Under the pieces are notes generated by a model. It had not been told where the DNA came from, did no database searches, and was given only the letters and a program-made list of their open reading frames with translations. From Chryseobacterium cheonjiense (GTDB lineage: Bacteria > Bacteroidota > Bacteroidia > Flavobacteriales > Weeksellaceae): a stretch of DNA of 64,000 bases. The stretch lies in contig NZ_JABBGF010000001.1 of the NCBI RefSeq assembly GCF_012927265.1, forward strand, positions 2,230,502 to 2,294,501, given 5' to 3'. The translations under genes and the position numbers were made by a program. Shown in pieces: positions 8,729-18,214 of the stretch; within the stretch, counting starts at the first letter, position 1, and each line of letters begins with the position of its first letter.

Positions 8729-9747
8729 TAATCTAATCTTGCAGTTATGGTAATTCTGTATTCGTTCGGAGCAAGCGGTGCCAGTACATCTATCTGAACA
8801 TCATTTGCAGAGACAGGCAGGAAGCTTACGTTTATTCTTCTGTTATCTGTATTGCGGTAACAGATATAGTCGACCTCCCAGGTATTCCACCCGTGAGTAA
8901 TGGCAAAAGTGACCGAAGAGCCGTCTCCGATCTGCCATGTTTTAGATTTTATTTTTGAATCTAAAACTGCTTTTGTCGATCTCGGAGTCATTGCTTTGCT
9001 GGTATTAATACCCGCAAGAGCTTCAGCATCTGTAGCGATCTGAATGAGTCCTTTTACCGAATCTGTAGCATCTACGATATCCGGAATTCCTTTTTCAATA
9101 ATCTGATAATTTGCAGGAACATTGGAAGCACCATCGGTATTGGCAATAAGATGATCTCCCACAGAAACGGGATTGCTTCCCACCCAGCCATTTGCGGTAA
9201 TTACCCAAACCATCCCTGTTTTAATGCTGGCTGATGTAATAGGTGACGGAGCAGCCATCGAACCTTCAACAGAAGAAGGAACATACCCTCCCGGCTGATA
9301 GATTAACGCGCCTGTAAGACTTTGACCTAAAAGGTTTTCAATATAAGTTCTGATTTTATTGGATGACCATGTAAAGGTCCCCGACTGAATGGCATCATTG
9401 AGGAAAATGGAAACGATATCTGCATTGGTAAGGTTTCGTCCGGCCACTTTGATCACATGCCCTGAACTATTGGTGAGAATCTGGCTCAGCAACAGAAGTC
9501 CGCTTGTCTGGTCCGTCTGGAAAGGGTTATTGGTAAGCGGATAATCGGGGTGAACGTAATTTTGAGCCAGATTGATCCATTCGGCTCCGTTCCACTGGTG
9601 GAGCTGCCCTTTAAGATCAATGATCCAACCTGCGGGAACACCGTCCGTGCTTGGAAACGAATCAAAATACTGAAAACGTGTACGTTGAAGTTCTCCGAAA
9701 AAATTGTCCTGATTTGCATTGTTGCTTATTACTGCGTTTTTATTCAT
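8728..9747 (-). CDS. eCIS tail fibre protein (339 aa)
   Basis: Tail-fibre-like protein, second in a tightly packed pair with the giant fibre. The N-terminal segment has FDSFPSTDGVPAGWIIDLKG and QWNGAEWINLA, a small W-rich attachment domain seen in phage fibre connectors. A middle region with VSVGDHLIAN and DSVKGLIQIATDAEALAG follows; the latter resembles the repeat that precedes fibre shafts in phage proteins. The last 70 residues (from SKTWQIGDGSSVTFAI) form a beta domain that recurs in spirit at the ends of the 472-, 283- and 279-residue proteins, probably a trimeric needle or tip. It acts outside the cell on the particle. Assignment rests on composition and context. Confidence 0.8.
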   Translation of the reverse strand: MNKNAVISNNANQDNFFGELQRTRFQYFDSFPSTDGVPAGWIIDLKGQLHQWNGAEWINLAQNYVHPDYPLTNNPFQTDQTSGLLLLSQILTNSSGHVIKVAGRNLTNADIVSIFLNDAIQSGTFTWSSNKIRTYIENLLGQSLTGALIYQPGGYVPSSVEGSMAAPSPITSASIKTGMVWVITANGWVGSNPVSVGDHLIANTDGASNVPANYQIIEKGIPDIVDATDSVKGLIQIATDAEALAGINTSKAMTPRSTKAVLDSKIKSKTWQIGDGSSVTFAITHGWNTWEVDYICYRNTDNRRINVSFLPVSANDVQIDVLAPLAPNEYRITITARLD

Positions 9748-9760
9748 GGTTTTTATTTTT

Positions 9761-10600
9761 TTATGGTTTAACTTTTAAAATGAGAATATTAATTGGGTTA
9801 ATGATTTCGCCCAGCATGTTGATTTCTATAGTCTGATTGGTGGCGTAATCGTCGATATTTATTTTTTTACCCGTCACACTATCACGGGCCTGGATGATTA
9901 CATTTTCCGTTTCAACAGGGTTTGGGAATACCGTACTTTCTGTTATCTGTACAACGGCACTTGTGGGAGTCTGAGCGATGGACAAAACTTCATCATAGAT
10001 CTTCTGATTAAATTCCTGCTGATTTTTTGGACTGTTCAGCCAGCTGTAATCAAGCAGCAGCTTTACTTTGTCTTCTTTTGTTTCCTCCAGGGAAACTGCT
10101 TTTAAAGCTTCAATATCCGTACGGCTTTTTTTTATAAAATCAACTATTTCCTGAAGTTCATCCAGGGAAAGATCGTTGGATAATAGTACCTTTCTGATAT
10201 TTGCTATTTCTAAAGCTAAATCGCTGTCAGATTCTTTTAATTCATCAATAAAGCTATTGGTTTGTGTTTTAGTATACACATTACCTGATTGATTGTCAGC
10301 ATCTACTGTACCCGCATTACCAATTCCCAGTTTAGTTTTCCAGCTTTTAACATCAGTTTGGGTCAGATTCGCAGCATTTAGCAAAGCAAGATATCCTGAA
10401 TGAGCGCCGGAATCCGTAATATGTCCCTCAAAGGTATTTTTACTGACAAATTGAGAAAGATCTTCAAACCCTTCAATACTCTCCATTGGGATAGGATAAT
10501 CTTTGTGATAAAAAGATGAAAATGTTGCTTTAAACTGTGCTTCTGTCGGAAAATCTCCACTTTGAAACCAGCTGAAGATTGTATGTAATGGTGTATTCAT
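9761..10600 (-). CDS. short eCIS fibre / fibre-adaptor protein (279 aa)
   Basis: Begins with the recurring motif TIFSWFQSGDFPTEAQFKAT followed by FSSFYHKDYPIPM. The same roughly 40-residue N-terminus opens three other proteins of the locus, with GxxPTxxQF as its core. It probably docks on a common baseplate site. The middle has a helical, coiled-coil-like stretch with an NVYTKTQTNSFIDELK segment. The C-terminus (from SAVVQITESTVF) is a beta domain shared with neighbouring fibres. It is 13 bp upstream of the 339-residue fibre gene and heads an apparent three-gene operon. A copy of the conserved upstream element lies 245 bp before the start. Confidence 0.8.
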   Translation of the reverse strand: MNTPLHTIFSWFQSGDFPTEAQFKATFSSFYHKDYPIPMESIEGFEDLSQFVSKNTFEGHITDSGAHSGYLALLNAANLTQTDVKSWKTKLGIGNAGTVDADNQSGNVYTKTQTNSFIDELKESDSDLALEIANIRKVLLSNDLSLDELQEIVDFIKKSRTDIEALKAVSLEETKEDKVKLLLDYSWLNSPKNQQEFNQKIYDEVLSIAQTPTSAVVQITESTVFPNPVETENVIIQARDSVTGKKINIDDYATNQTIEINMLGEIINPINILILKVKP

Positions 10601-10844
10601 TTGATTATTAAAAATTAGTCTTGATATAAGTGATAATTGGAAAGCTTCAGAGCTTGTTTAAGTTCCCATCATGTTTGAGATAATGCTGATTAACTTCAGA
10701 CTTGTTTTTGATCGTTCAAAAAATTACCGATAATATAATCTGAATAATTTGGTCAGATCCTTTTTGGAATTCAATAATGATCTATATCCCTGTGATTTCA
10801 AATTTCATGTTTATTTAACTCCTATGAAAGCTTTTTGGTCATTG

Positions 10845-10860
10845 CATTCTGTAGCTGCAA
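10845..10860 (-). promoter_or_regulatory. conserved upstream element (TGCAGCTACAGAATG type)
   Basis: Minus-strand TTGCAGCTACAGAATG, a divergent copy of the element TACTGCAACTACAGAATC found in front of other fibre and both cargo-toxin genes. About 45 bp further along the minus strand is ATGAAATTTGAAATC, resembling the (A)NTTTTGAAC that follows the element elsewhere. It is a candidate activator site upstream of a TTTG-type promoter for the three-gene fibre operon. Confidence 0.5.
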
Positions 10861-10978
10861 CGAATTTTTAGAATCAGAAAACTGTATTTTAGAAAGGGTA
10901 TTAACTTTCACAAAATGTGTTATTTAAAAGCATATAGATCCGGAAAAGTTGTTTGACCGATATTTTATGATAAAAATA

Positions 10979-11012
10979 AATCAGCGTGCAGGAATATCCG
11001 CACACGCTGATT
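10979..11012 (-). terminator. intrinsic terminator after the 604-aa fibre gene
   Basis: Stem AATCAGCGTG / CACGCTGATT with an inner GC-rich part, followed on the minus strand by TTTATTTTTATC. It lies about 70 bp past the stop of the 604-residue fibre gene and separates two fibre operons. Confidence 0.8.
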
Positions 11013-11080
11013 AGACATCACTTATAATTTTTTACGTCATTGCTGTTTATGATGTCTGTTATTATAATAAACACTAGAAT

Positions 11081-12895
11081 TTAAGAACTAAAGCAGTTTC
11101 CTATGCTCATGCTTTCCTGAATTATTCTTCCTACGCTATTCATGTAATATTTTGCACTACTTCTCGGAGGTATGGTAAAGTACAAATTCATATTACCAAC
11201 AATGAATTTAGCTTCAGTTCCGCTGATGTTCATAATGGTTATTTCCTGATATTGAAACATTTTGTCTATGGTGATACTACCTCCTTCCCGCAACGTAAGC
11301 TTTACAACTCTGTTTTTAGAAGCATAGAAATTTGAAGAACCTACAAACTCCTTATCATCCGGCCTGAAACGTATAAATTCATCTTCCATAACCACTTCAT
11401 GGGATAAACGGTACAAATTTCCGTCTCCGCCATATACATCATCATAATTGCTTGATTCTGAATAGATACCATAAGGAATCCTTATTGTTCCGTTAAAATA
11501 ATGATTATGAGAATCTGTTGGAGCCACACCTCCGTAGCCGATATGACCATTTGATAAATCAAAAACAATTCCGTCGGTACCGCCATATTTACTGGCTATT
11601 TTCACAAATTCCCCTTCTTTCCCGGCAATATGATAATCCCTGCTTTTATCATATAACCCTGCAGTGTCAAGATTGTTTACATTCATCAGCATAATTGGTG
11701 ATCCCGGGAATGTTTCGTTCAGCTTAATAAATCCGTTCGTTAAATTATTTAGCTGGGATACATTAACTGCATGGTTACTCAATGTACCGGCAGGAATAAC
11801 CGGACTATGGGTAAATGTTTTTGTGTCGCTAATTGTTTCTACTCCATTTTTGCCCACGAACTGATTTAAAGCTTCGCTTTTTGTATAGTAATTGCTTAAA
11901 GCAGATTGCTGCACGGAGTTATTCCAGTTGGTAATATTAACTTGATTAAAATCTGTTTCAGACCATACTCTCAACCATCCACTGAAATTTACACCATCAT
12001 AAATGCGTTTCCAAGATTTACCATATTGTAAATCAGAGTACTCCTGCACCAGTCGTGTATTGGAAGTTTTGTAAATATTTAAACAACCAGCAAGACCAAC
12101 CGGATAATTTCTTGCTGCAGTTGCATTAGAGGAGGCATGCTGATAGTAAAAACCAGGTGTTAAGATTGTATTCAAGTCGGCAGTAGCAAGTAATGCGGCA
12201 GATTTAGGAATCGAACCAATATTGTTTTGATCAACCCAACTTCTGGAAGCAACTACATCGGGAACTATATTCAAAAATGATTGATAGTTCGTAATATCAA
12301 TTTCAATACCTTGTGACCAGCCTTTTGACCAGTCGCTATTATATCCTGTATAATAAGTGGCGACACGTTCCACTTCAATGGCGACATATGTATTCCAGAT
12401 GGTTGCAGAATCACCGATATTAATACATATTTTACCATCAGCATCTATTCCCACATTGATAATATTGGTTGGGAAAGTATCGGAACATTCAATAATCGCC
12501 TTTGAACCGGTTGGATGAATAATAGTCCCTGTTTGTTTGTAAAATGAAATTCTTAAATTTCCTAAAAATCTAGCCTGATAACCATAAATTTTTAAAGTAA
12601 CATCAAACATCGTTGCAGATGTTGATGCCTGAGGGAATTTTAAACTCAAAATTCCAGTCTGGGCGGCGCTTGTAAATCCTTGAAAAACTTTATTAAAAAC
12701 TCTGCAATTATTTTCAAATCGTGAAAGGCTTCCTTTCGTAAAATTAATATTCTTATCAGCCATATTAATTTCTGTACCTGCCGGAATATATGAGGCATTA
12801 TCTACCGAACCGTCAGCCTTTAAAAACTGAGAGGCTGTACCGTTAACAAGCCGGTAGCCTTTGGCAGAGGTGTAATATGCATAGTTAATATCCAT
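11081..12895 (-). CDS. eCIS tail fibre protein with shared beta module and pyocin-knob-like domain (604 aa)
   Basis: A receptor-binding fibre. It opens MDINYAYYTSAKGYRLVNGT, closely related to the start of the next gene upstream (MDIKYAYYRSSVGYKIEGKT), so both attach in the same way. Residues of about 55-215 match a module of the giant 1,451-residue fibre; the pair FDVTLKIYGY / FVVDLNLYGY and GIEVERV / AIEVERV show this. A pyocin-knob-like domain follows (TPGFYYQ...GWLRVWSETDF). After it come a shaft segment PVIPAGTLSNHAVNVSQLNN, also in the giant fibre, and a C-terminal beta tip. It is one base from the upstream gene's stop, so the two are co-translated. Confidence 0.84.
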   Translation of the reverse strand: MDINYAYYTSAKGYRLVNGTASQFLKADGSVDNASYIPAGTEINMADKNINFTKGSLSRFENNCRVFNKVFQGFTSAAQTGILSLKFPQASTSATMFDVTLKIYGYQARFLGNLRISFYKQTGTIIHPTGSKAIIECSDTFPTNIINVGIDADGKICINIGDSATIWNTYVAIEVERVATYYTGYNSDWSKGWSQGIEIDITNYQSFLNIVPDVVASRSWVDQNNIGSIPKSAALLATADLNTILTPGFYYQHASSNATAARNYPVGLAGCLNIYKTSNTRLVQEYSDLQYGKSWKRIYDGVNFSGWLRVWSETDFNQVNITNWNNSVQQSALSNYYTKSEALNQFVGKNGVETISDTKTFTHSPVIPAGTLSNHAVNVSQLNNLTNGFIKLNETFPGSPIMLMNVNNLDTAGLYDKSRDYHIAGKEGEFVKIASKYGGTDGIVFDLSNGHIGYGGVAPTDSHNHYFNGTIRIPYGIYSESSNYDDVYGGDGNLYRLSHEVVMEDEFIRFRPDDKEFVGSSNFYASKNRVVKLTLREGGSITIDKMFQYQEITIMNISGTEAKFIVGNMNLYFTIPPRSSAKYYMNSVGRIIQESMSIGNCFSS

Positions 12896-12896
12896 C

Positions 12897-14315
12897 TTAT
12901 AAATCTAAATTTGTGATCACAACTGAAATCGGATTAGGTGGTGTAGAATCAAATTCTATGGCTACACTTGTATCATCAATCGGCTTTATTCTTCCGTAAA
13001 TTTTATAAGAAGTAACTGTATCACGCATCGTAATACCAACATTCAGAGTGCCTAGGTTGTGTACGATCGTTGAAGTTCCTGAAATATTGGTAGCGTAAGT
13101 TTTTGCAACATTAGTTCCGGCTGTTACCAATCCTTTGGCGTTTACGGTAACCTGGCTGTATGTTCCTGCTGCTACTCCTGTCGGAGCTAATGTGAGTGCT
13201 GAAGTTGCGTTTGCCGAACCATCAAAGGCAATGCTCCAGGTTGCGTCACCTGATGCGGAGATTGTTCTCGGTGTGGTTAATTTTGCAGCTGATCCGGTGG
13301 TATTGATTGCTGCGGTTCCTGTAAGCAATGTCGCAGGAACAGCAGTAACAGGTATTGCAACGTTTCCGGAACCATCAATAGTTTGTGCTGTTGCAGTCAC
13401 TCCTGAAAGTGTAATGGTCCTTGCTGCTGTCCATTTTGTAGCGGAAAGAACACTTTTCGCTGCGTCAGCCGTATTATCAACGTTAGCCAAGCCTACATGA
13501 GACTTGTTTAAAACGACAACACCCGTTAATCCATTTACCGAATCTACAGCTCCTGAGGTGATGTAAACGAATGTTGTTCCGGTCCAACGGTATGTTTTGT
13601 TGGTGTCAAGAGATACATAGATTTTACCTGTTTCCCCGCTGATAAGGTTGGTATAGGCTGCTTCTTTATAGAATTTCCCATCGGCAACCTTATAATATCC
13701 CTCTAAAACATCATCTACGTAAGAAGGTAGCTGAGACGCAGGAACCAGGCCAGATCCATCAAGGCTGGCAACGCCATTTGCTGCACCTTTCTGAGATACA
13801 GGGATATAATTAGCCAAATCCGTAATGGTTGGTACAGATCCCAAAGAAACCGTTATTCCGCTGGCGGTCTGGGTAATTCCCGTAACCACATTCCCGGTTC
13901 CTGAAGTTGTAACCGGCAAAGAAAATGTAGTTCCGGTAAGGGTCAAGCCATTACCTGCCGCATACGTTGTATCCGTAGAATCTAATTTAATAGTGTTTCC
14001 GGATTGGCTTACAGACATGTTGGCACCCGCTGCAAGCGTAATGTCTCCGGATACTAAAGAGCCGGATGTACCTCCTTTTAAACGGGTAATGGTATCTGGT
14101 GTGGTAAAGGATCTGTTTGCGGAAAGATCATAGCTCGTTCCGTTAATGGTTAAAGTTCTTGTTTTCGGTACATAGTCTGACGGGGTGAAGTTTCCGTCAT
14201 GCCAGAAAGAACTCAATACTTTTGTACCGCCACCGGCTGTTAAAATATCACTGTCAGTTTTTCCTTCTATTTTATATCCGACAGAACTTCGATAATAAGC
14301 ATATTTAATATCCAT
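12897..14315 (-). CDS. eCIS long-shaft tail fibre (472 aa)
   Basis: Fibre with a low-complexity, Thr/Ser/Gly/Ala-rich shaft like phage T4-type long fibres: LTLTGTTFSLPVTTSGTGNV, GLTGVVVLNKSHVGLANVDN, ASGDATWSIAFDGSANATSA. The LGLANVDNTADAAKS-like segment is a classic phage fibre repeat. The last 60 residues (from TIVHNLGTLNVGITMRD) form a beta domain with HNL..LN and FDSTPPNPISVVI. The 283-residue neighbour ends with the same domain (HDLDTLNFVV, FDSLPPNIIQLTI). It starts 4 bp after the upstream fibre's stop. Base composition is higher in GC than the immunity region, typical of fibres. Confidence 0.84.
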   Translation of the reverse strand: MDIKYAYYRSSVGYKIEGKTDSDILTAGGGTKVLSSFWHDGNFTPSDYVPKTRTLTINGTSYDLSANRSFTTPDTITRLKGGTSGSLVSGDITLAAGANMSVSQSGNTIKLDSTDTTYAAGNGLTLTGTTFSLPVTTSGTGNVVTGITQTASGITVSLGSVPTITDLANYIPVSQKGAANGVASLDGSGLVPASQLPSYVDDVLEGYYKVADGKFYKEAAYTNLISGETGKIYVSLDTNKTYRWTGTTFVYITSGAVDSVNGLTGVVVLNKSHVGLANVDNTADAAKSVLSATKWTAARTITLSGVTATAQTIDGSGNVAIPVTAVPATLLTGTAAINTTGSAAKLTTPRTISASGDATWSIAFDGSANATSALTLAPTGVAAGTYSQVTVNAKGLVTAGTNVAKTYATNISGTSTIVHNLGTLNVGITMRDTVTSYKIYGRIKPIDDTSVAIEFDSTPPNPISVVITNLDL

Positions 14316-14319
14316 AAAA

Positions 14320-15171
14320 TTATATTTTTTTTATTGTTAACTGAATTATATTTGGGGGTAATGAATCAAATAGTACATCAACTGTATTGCTGTCTATTCT
14401 TTTTACTTTAAGGGGAACGGTAAACATGGTTACGGTGTCATAGGCATCCACTACAAAATTTAAGGTATCAAGATCATGTTTTATTCTGGAATCTCCTCTT
14501 ACCTTTTCTTCATGCCTGATTTTTCCTGAACCGACTGCATTTTCGATCTGCTGAATTTTATTATACACCAAACTGTTAAACTGACTTTGATAAGTGACCG
14601 CGCCCCAGTTTGAATAACTGCCTACAAGGCTGATTGTATCATCCGAACCGCTTCCGGCAATACGATCGGCAAGCAGCTCTATCTGTGTTCTGTTTTCTTT
14701 AGTATAGTTTATGATTTCCTGAAATTTATCAAGATTCGGATCATCAGAGCTCAGAATGTTATTAATCTGATCAACATGTGCAAGCAAAGCATCATTCTGA
14801 GTCTGGAAGACATTTAAAATCCCCTCAATCTGTGCTTTTGTATAGACATTTCCGGTGTCATCATCGCCGTCTATGGTAGCTGCTAAATTGATTTTTAATT
14901 TTTCTTTCCATTCATTAATGTTGGCTTCAGTGAGGTTGGAGGCGTTGAGTTTTGCCAATACTGAATTATGGGCATTTTCATCTTCCTGGTGACTGGTAAA
15001 AACTGCTATGGGCAGCGTATTCTGAAAAGCGTCCTGTAAACCCGTTACTTCATTCATCCTGATTCTTTCATCGGTATGACGGAATGAGGAAAAAGTTTGC
15101 TTAAATTGATATTCCGTAGGAAAATCACCCTTTTCAAACCAGCTGAATATTGTCGTTAATGGTACTGCCAT
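14320..15171 (-). CDS. short eCIS fibre / adaptor protein (283 aa)
   Basis: Paralogue of the 279-residue protein: it opens PLTTIFSWFEKGDFPTEYQF, and the middle has NVYTKAQIEGILNVFQTQND, matching NVYTKTQ in its relative. The C-terminal beta domain is shared with the 472-residue fibre next door. Each of the two fibre operons therefore starts with one adaptor of this type followed by one or two specific fibres. That arrangement suggests the adaptor forms the proximal part and the following proteins the distal, target-specific part. Start ATG at 15171; the next gene upstream ends 174 bp away. Confidence 0.82.
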   Translation of the reverse strand: MAVPLTTIFSWFEKGDFPTEYQFKQTFSSFRHTDERIRMNEVTGLQDAFQNTLPIAVFTSHQEDENAHNSVLAKLNASNLTEANINEWKEKLKINLAATIDGDDDTGNVYTKAQIEGILNVFQTQNDALLAHVDQINNILSSDDPNLDKFQEIINYTKENRTQIELLADRIAGSGSDDTISLVGSYSNWGAVTYQSQFNSLVYNKIQQIENAVGSGKIRHEEKVRGDSRIKHDLDTLNFVVDAYDTVTMFTVPLKVKRIDSNTVDVLFDSLPPNIIQLTIKKI

Positions 15172-15344
15172 GATGATCGGAAATTAGGTTTGAGTTTTTC
15201 TTTTATCACAAATTTTTGTTTTTGGTTACATTCATGTCTACATTTTTTCATTGGCTTTAATTTTCTTTTTAAGTGATTTTACAAACTCGCTGAGTTAATT
15301 CCCTTCGTTAGCTTTTGGCTTTGACCGGGAAAAGTATAGAAGTC

Positions 15345-15785
15345 TTATTTAGAGAAAAACAAATCGGCTTCTGTTTTTCTTCGCCTTACCAAACCATTTA
15401 ATACTTTACCGCCTGCGGTAATATATCTTGTGGTAAGCCAGTCTTTAATAGCTTCCGGACTTGCTTTTTTATTGATCAAAGAAAATAGGGTATCAGACCC
15501 TCCTGTATTATAAGTATGGGATACAAGCGCATCGAATTGATTTTGGGTAAGAGCAATGTTAATTTTACTGTTCACGATTTTCTCGTACGCCGGTAAAACT
15601 GATGAAAATAGTTCTACTCCCCTTTCTCTGCTGATTGCAGGGTCTTTCATGGTTACTCTTTTACCACCGGGATAATACGTGTTTCCATAGCCGATCGTAG
15701 GAATCCCTGCAGAATCCAGATAAGGCCTGGGACTGAAACCTTCAAATAATAAAATTAAATTGATTCCATTTTGTGATGTTTTCAT
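15345..15785 (-). CDS. GH24 (T4-type) lysozyme / endolysin
   Basis: Muramidase of glycoside hydrolase family 24, cleaving the MurNAc-GlcNAc bond of peptidoglycan. Glu15, Asp24 and Thr30 are spaced exactly as the T4 lysozyme catalytic triad E11-D20-T26 (FEGFSPRPYLDSAGIPTIGY). The block QFDALVSHTYNTGG and C-terminal GLVRRRKTEADLFF are standard. At 146 residues it is a single catalytic domain with no export signal, so it needs a holin to reach the wall; a holin-like gene lies 33 kb away in the same locus. Its start overlaps the stop of the spanin-like gene by 4 bp (ATGA). Role: lysis of the producing cell to release particles, or possibly wall passage. Confidence 0.93.
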   Translation of the reverse strand: MKTSQNGINLILLFEGFSPRPYLDSAGIPTIGYGNTYYPGGKRVTMKDPAISRERGVELFSSVLPAYEKIVNSKINIALTQNQFDALVSHTYNTGGSDTLFSLINKKASPEAIKDWLTTRYITAGGKVLNGLVRRRKTEADLFFSK

Positions 15786-16354
15786 TTCTTAAAATATTTA
15801 TAAGTGAAAAAAAGAAGTATCAAAGTAACGCCCATGATGGCCAGGAAAATCCAGGCTGCGATTTCAAAGCCTGTTACTTTTATTTTTTTTGTTTCCTGAG
15901 AAATTACCGATTTCTTCTGCCTGTCTGTTTCTTTTGAAAGCGCATGTAGAGCCTTCTCCTGAAAAGTATTTGTAAATTTTTCTTTTATATTTTCTGTTTT
16001 TTTACGGGATGTTTTCACATAATGATTGCTGATAGTATATTCCGCGTTTCCCAGAATGGAAATACTCTGGAGGGTATCTTTTCCTATAATATTGTGATAA
16101 ACAAGGGGATTGGAATTATCAGATTTTCCCGTAATTGAAATGTTTCCCGATATTTCATCGGTTTTTTCGGTGGATAAAAGATCTGCAGAAGTATTCTGAA
16201 CAGTTTCTGAATGTCGTAAGCCTAAGGAATCAGCTTTTACTTTTTCAGTTTCGTGCGTATTTTCACGGGAAACGGTTGTAACTTTATGTTTGCTTCTGCA
16301 GCAGCCAAGTATAAGGCTACTGAAGATTATCAGCAGCAGAATTTTTGTTTTCAT
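15782..16354 (-). CDS. putative unimolecular spanin (lipoprotein with C-terminal membrane segment)
   Basis: A 190-residue protein with a type II signal peptide and lipobox (LILGC, lipidated Cys18) at the N-terminus. A charged periplasmic stretch follows, and one strong C-terminal transmembrane helix (about residues 164-186, AAWIFLAIMGVTLILLFFTY) precedes a short basic tail. An outer-membrane lipid anchor plus an inner-membrane anchor in one chain is the architecture of phage T1-type u-spanins, which fuse the two membranes in the last lysis step. Translational overlap with the lysozyme gene supports a lysis role. No sequence family is recognised, so the call rests on topology and context. Confidence 0.7.
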   Translation of the reverse strand: MKTKILLLIIFSSLILGCCRSKHKVTTVSRENTHETEKVKADSLGLRHSETVQNTSADLLSTEKTDEISGNISITGKSDNSNPLVYHNIIGKDTLQSISILGNAEYTISNHYVKTSRKKTENIKEKFTNTFQEKALHALSKETDRQKKSVISQETKKIKVTGFEIAAWIFLAIMGVTLILLFFTYKYFKK

Positions 16355-16520
16355 AGGCTTTAATTTTTAGTAATTAATTGTTTGTGAGCTATAGTTGATG
16401 GTTTTACTGAAACCGAATTGAATTTAAGTTTGTTTTAATTTAGATTAAGATAACCAGATTAGGTTCTCGATACATTTTTCTTCATTTTATTTCGAAAACA
16501 CCCGAACTGACGTTGTTGTT

Positions 16521-17837
16521 CTACGGGAAAATTTTATCTTCTTTTGCGTATTCTTTCCGGATGCTTTCCAGCAGCATCTCCAGGCTCACTTTGTAATCAG
16601 GATCTTTTAAAGCAATTGTTTTTAAGCTTACATCCTGGATTACGTTCATGATATTAGATCCTGTAAGTTCGTATTTCCTGGCGATCTGTTCAAGATCAAT
16701 ATCCTGAAGCTGTAACTGTTCGGGCAGGTTGTGCTGCCAGATGCGCAGACGCTCTTCGTGCTTGGGATTACTGAATTTTATACAGCTGTGAAAACGCCTT
16801 GTAAACGCTTTATCCATATTATTCTTAAAATTGGACGCCAGAATAATAAGGCCTGAGAATGTTTCTATCCGCTGTAACAGATAAGAAACTTCCTGATTGG
16901 CATATTTATCATGAGCATCCCGTACATTGGTCCGTTTTCCGAAGATAGCATCCGCCTCATCGAAAAATAAGATCCAGTTTTTATTTTCTGCCTTATCAAA
17001 AAGTTTAGCCAGCTGCTTTTCGGTTTCCCCTATGTATTTTGAAACCAGCATCGAAACATCTACTCTGAATACAGGCCGTTTTGTATATTTTCCCAACAGG
17101 CTTGCTGCAAGTGTTTTTCCCGTTCCCGGATCTCCGTAAAACAGTACCCTGAAACCGGGCTTCAGTTTTTTCTGCATGTCCCATTCTTCCATCAGAATCC
17201 TGCTGCTGCTGTACCATGATTCAATACTCTGAAGTTCATCCAGCGTATTCTGAGGGAGAATAAGATCTGCCCATGAGCGACGGGTGTGAATTTGCTCTGC
17301 AGGAAAATCATTGCTCATTTTAGGCAGTAATTCTGATCCGAAAATAATCATATTAAATGTTTCCTGCGGAACAGTTATCTGGACGTTCATCAATGCTTGG
17401 TTCTGTCCTGAACCGGGAAGCATAATCATCTCATTCCTTACCAATACAGAATCTGAAGAGAAATAATCCAGTGCGTTCAGTCTGTCTGCAATGCTGTCGC
17501 CACCTAAAATATACTGTACCGTCTGAACGGTAGGAAAAAAAAGTCTTCCATTGTCATTGACCGAACAAAAATCGAACAGCGCACTGTTGGGAAACTCCAG
17601 ATAGATACGCTTCAGCAATGCCGGTTCCAATGCCGGTAATAAAGCCATTAAAAGAATAATAACTTCCTGATGGGCAAGCTTTTTTTCTGAAATGTAATTT
17701 CCCAGCTGAGACCCTTGATGGTCACCTATTATAAATTCAGGTGCTCCCGTGTTAAAATCTTCGGAAGAATTATTAATACGCCAGGTAATAACATTTTCCA
17801 AATGCGTAAATAGTTTTTGTATTTGTTCTGCCTTCAT
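16521..17837 (-). CDS. eCIS-associated AAA+ ATPase (Afp15-like)
   Basis: A 438-residue ATPase of the type present in nearly every eCIS locus (Afp15/PVC15-like) and absent from ordinary phages; it is thought to assist particle assembly or cargo loading. An N-terminal roughly 200-residue eCIS-specific region precedes the AAA+ core. The Walker A GDPGTGKT is near residue 233, Walker B WILFFDEADAIFG near 287, and sensor 1 LIILASNFKNN plus the arginine-finger region FTRRFHS follow. It sits upstream of the spanin/lysozyme pair on the same strand, 166 bp apart. This gene is the best single argument that the cluster is an eCIS rather than a prophage. Confidence 0.92.
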   Translation of the reverse strand: MKAEQIQKLFTHLENVITWRINNSSEDFNTGAPEFIIGDHQGSQLGNYISEKKLAHQEVIILLMALLPALEPALLKRIYLEFPNSALFDFCSVNDNGRLFFPTVQTVQYILGGDSIADRLNALDYFSSDSVLVRNEMIMLPGSGQNQALMNVQITVPQETFNMIIFGSELLPKMSNDFPAEQIHTRRSWADLILPQNTLDELQSIESWYSSSRILMEEWDMQKKLKPGFRVLFYGDPGTGKTLAASLLGKYTKRPVFRVDVSMLVSKYIGETEKQLAKLFDKAENKNWILFFDEADAIFGKRTNVRDAHDKYANQEVSYLLQRIETFSGLIILASNFKNNMDKAFTRRFHSCIKFSNPKHEERLRIWQHNLPEQLQLQDIDLEQIARKYELTGSNIMNVIQDVSLKTIALKDPDYKVSLEMLLESIRKEYAKEDKIFP

Positions 17838-17951
17838 TGGTTATAGTCTTTTATTTTAATCAGGACTGATTTTGCTGATTGCTGAAATAATTGTTTATTG
17901 TAATTGTTAGATCTTTAATGTAGAATGGATGAATGTGCGTATTCATTTGAT

Positions 17952-18214
17952 CAGTGTAAAGAAATGTAACTCATATTGAAAAGTCTTACCGAAACTGCCA
18001 CAGCAGTTATTTTCGAAAGTCTTCTCTTTTACTGGAATTCCTACTTTTTATCATCAATTCCGTTTTTCATGAAATATCTGCTCCTGAAAGACAATAAAAA
18101 GATCTGATGACCGGTTATTATGGATTTTGGACGAGATTCTGATATCTGCATATCAAAAAATTCCAATATTTCAGGGTAAAAAGGCTTCCTGCTACAGAGT
18201 ATCTTACTCGGTTG
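17952..18214. ncRNA. repeat element E1: candidate structured RNA
   Basis: One of three intergenic copies of a roughly 250-bp element. Stems visible here are AACTGC-CACA-GCAGTT (17993-18008), AATAA/TTATT (18093-18118) and the GATTCTGATAT/ATATCA arm further right. The left outer arm is weak in this copy. It lies upstream of the AAA+ ATPase gene. No open frame is conserved among the copies, while several stems keep pairing with different bases. Strand and function are not determined. Confidence 0.55.

Noticed and set aside
13135..14133. Plus-strand open frames over the 472-aa fibre
   Set aside because: Antisense frames of a Thr/Ala-rich fibre gene remain open by codon bias; translations show no protein-like features.
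4373..17837. Possible prophage or phage tail operon
   Set aside because: No capsid, portal, terminase, integrase or replication genes are present. The AAA+ ATPase, the large J-like baseplate proteins and the loaded toxin genes fit an eCIS instead. A tailocin cannot be fully excluded from this part alone.
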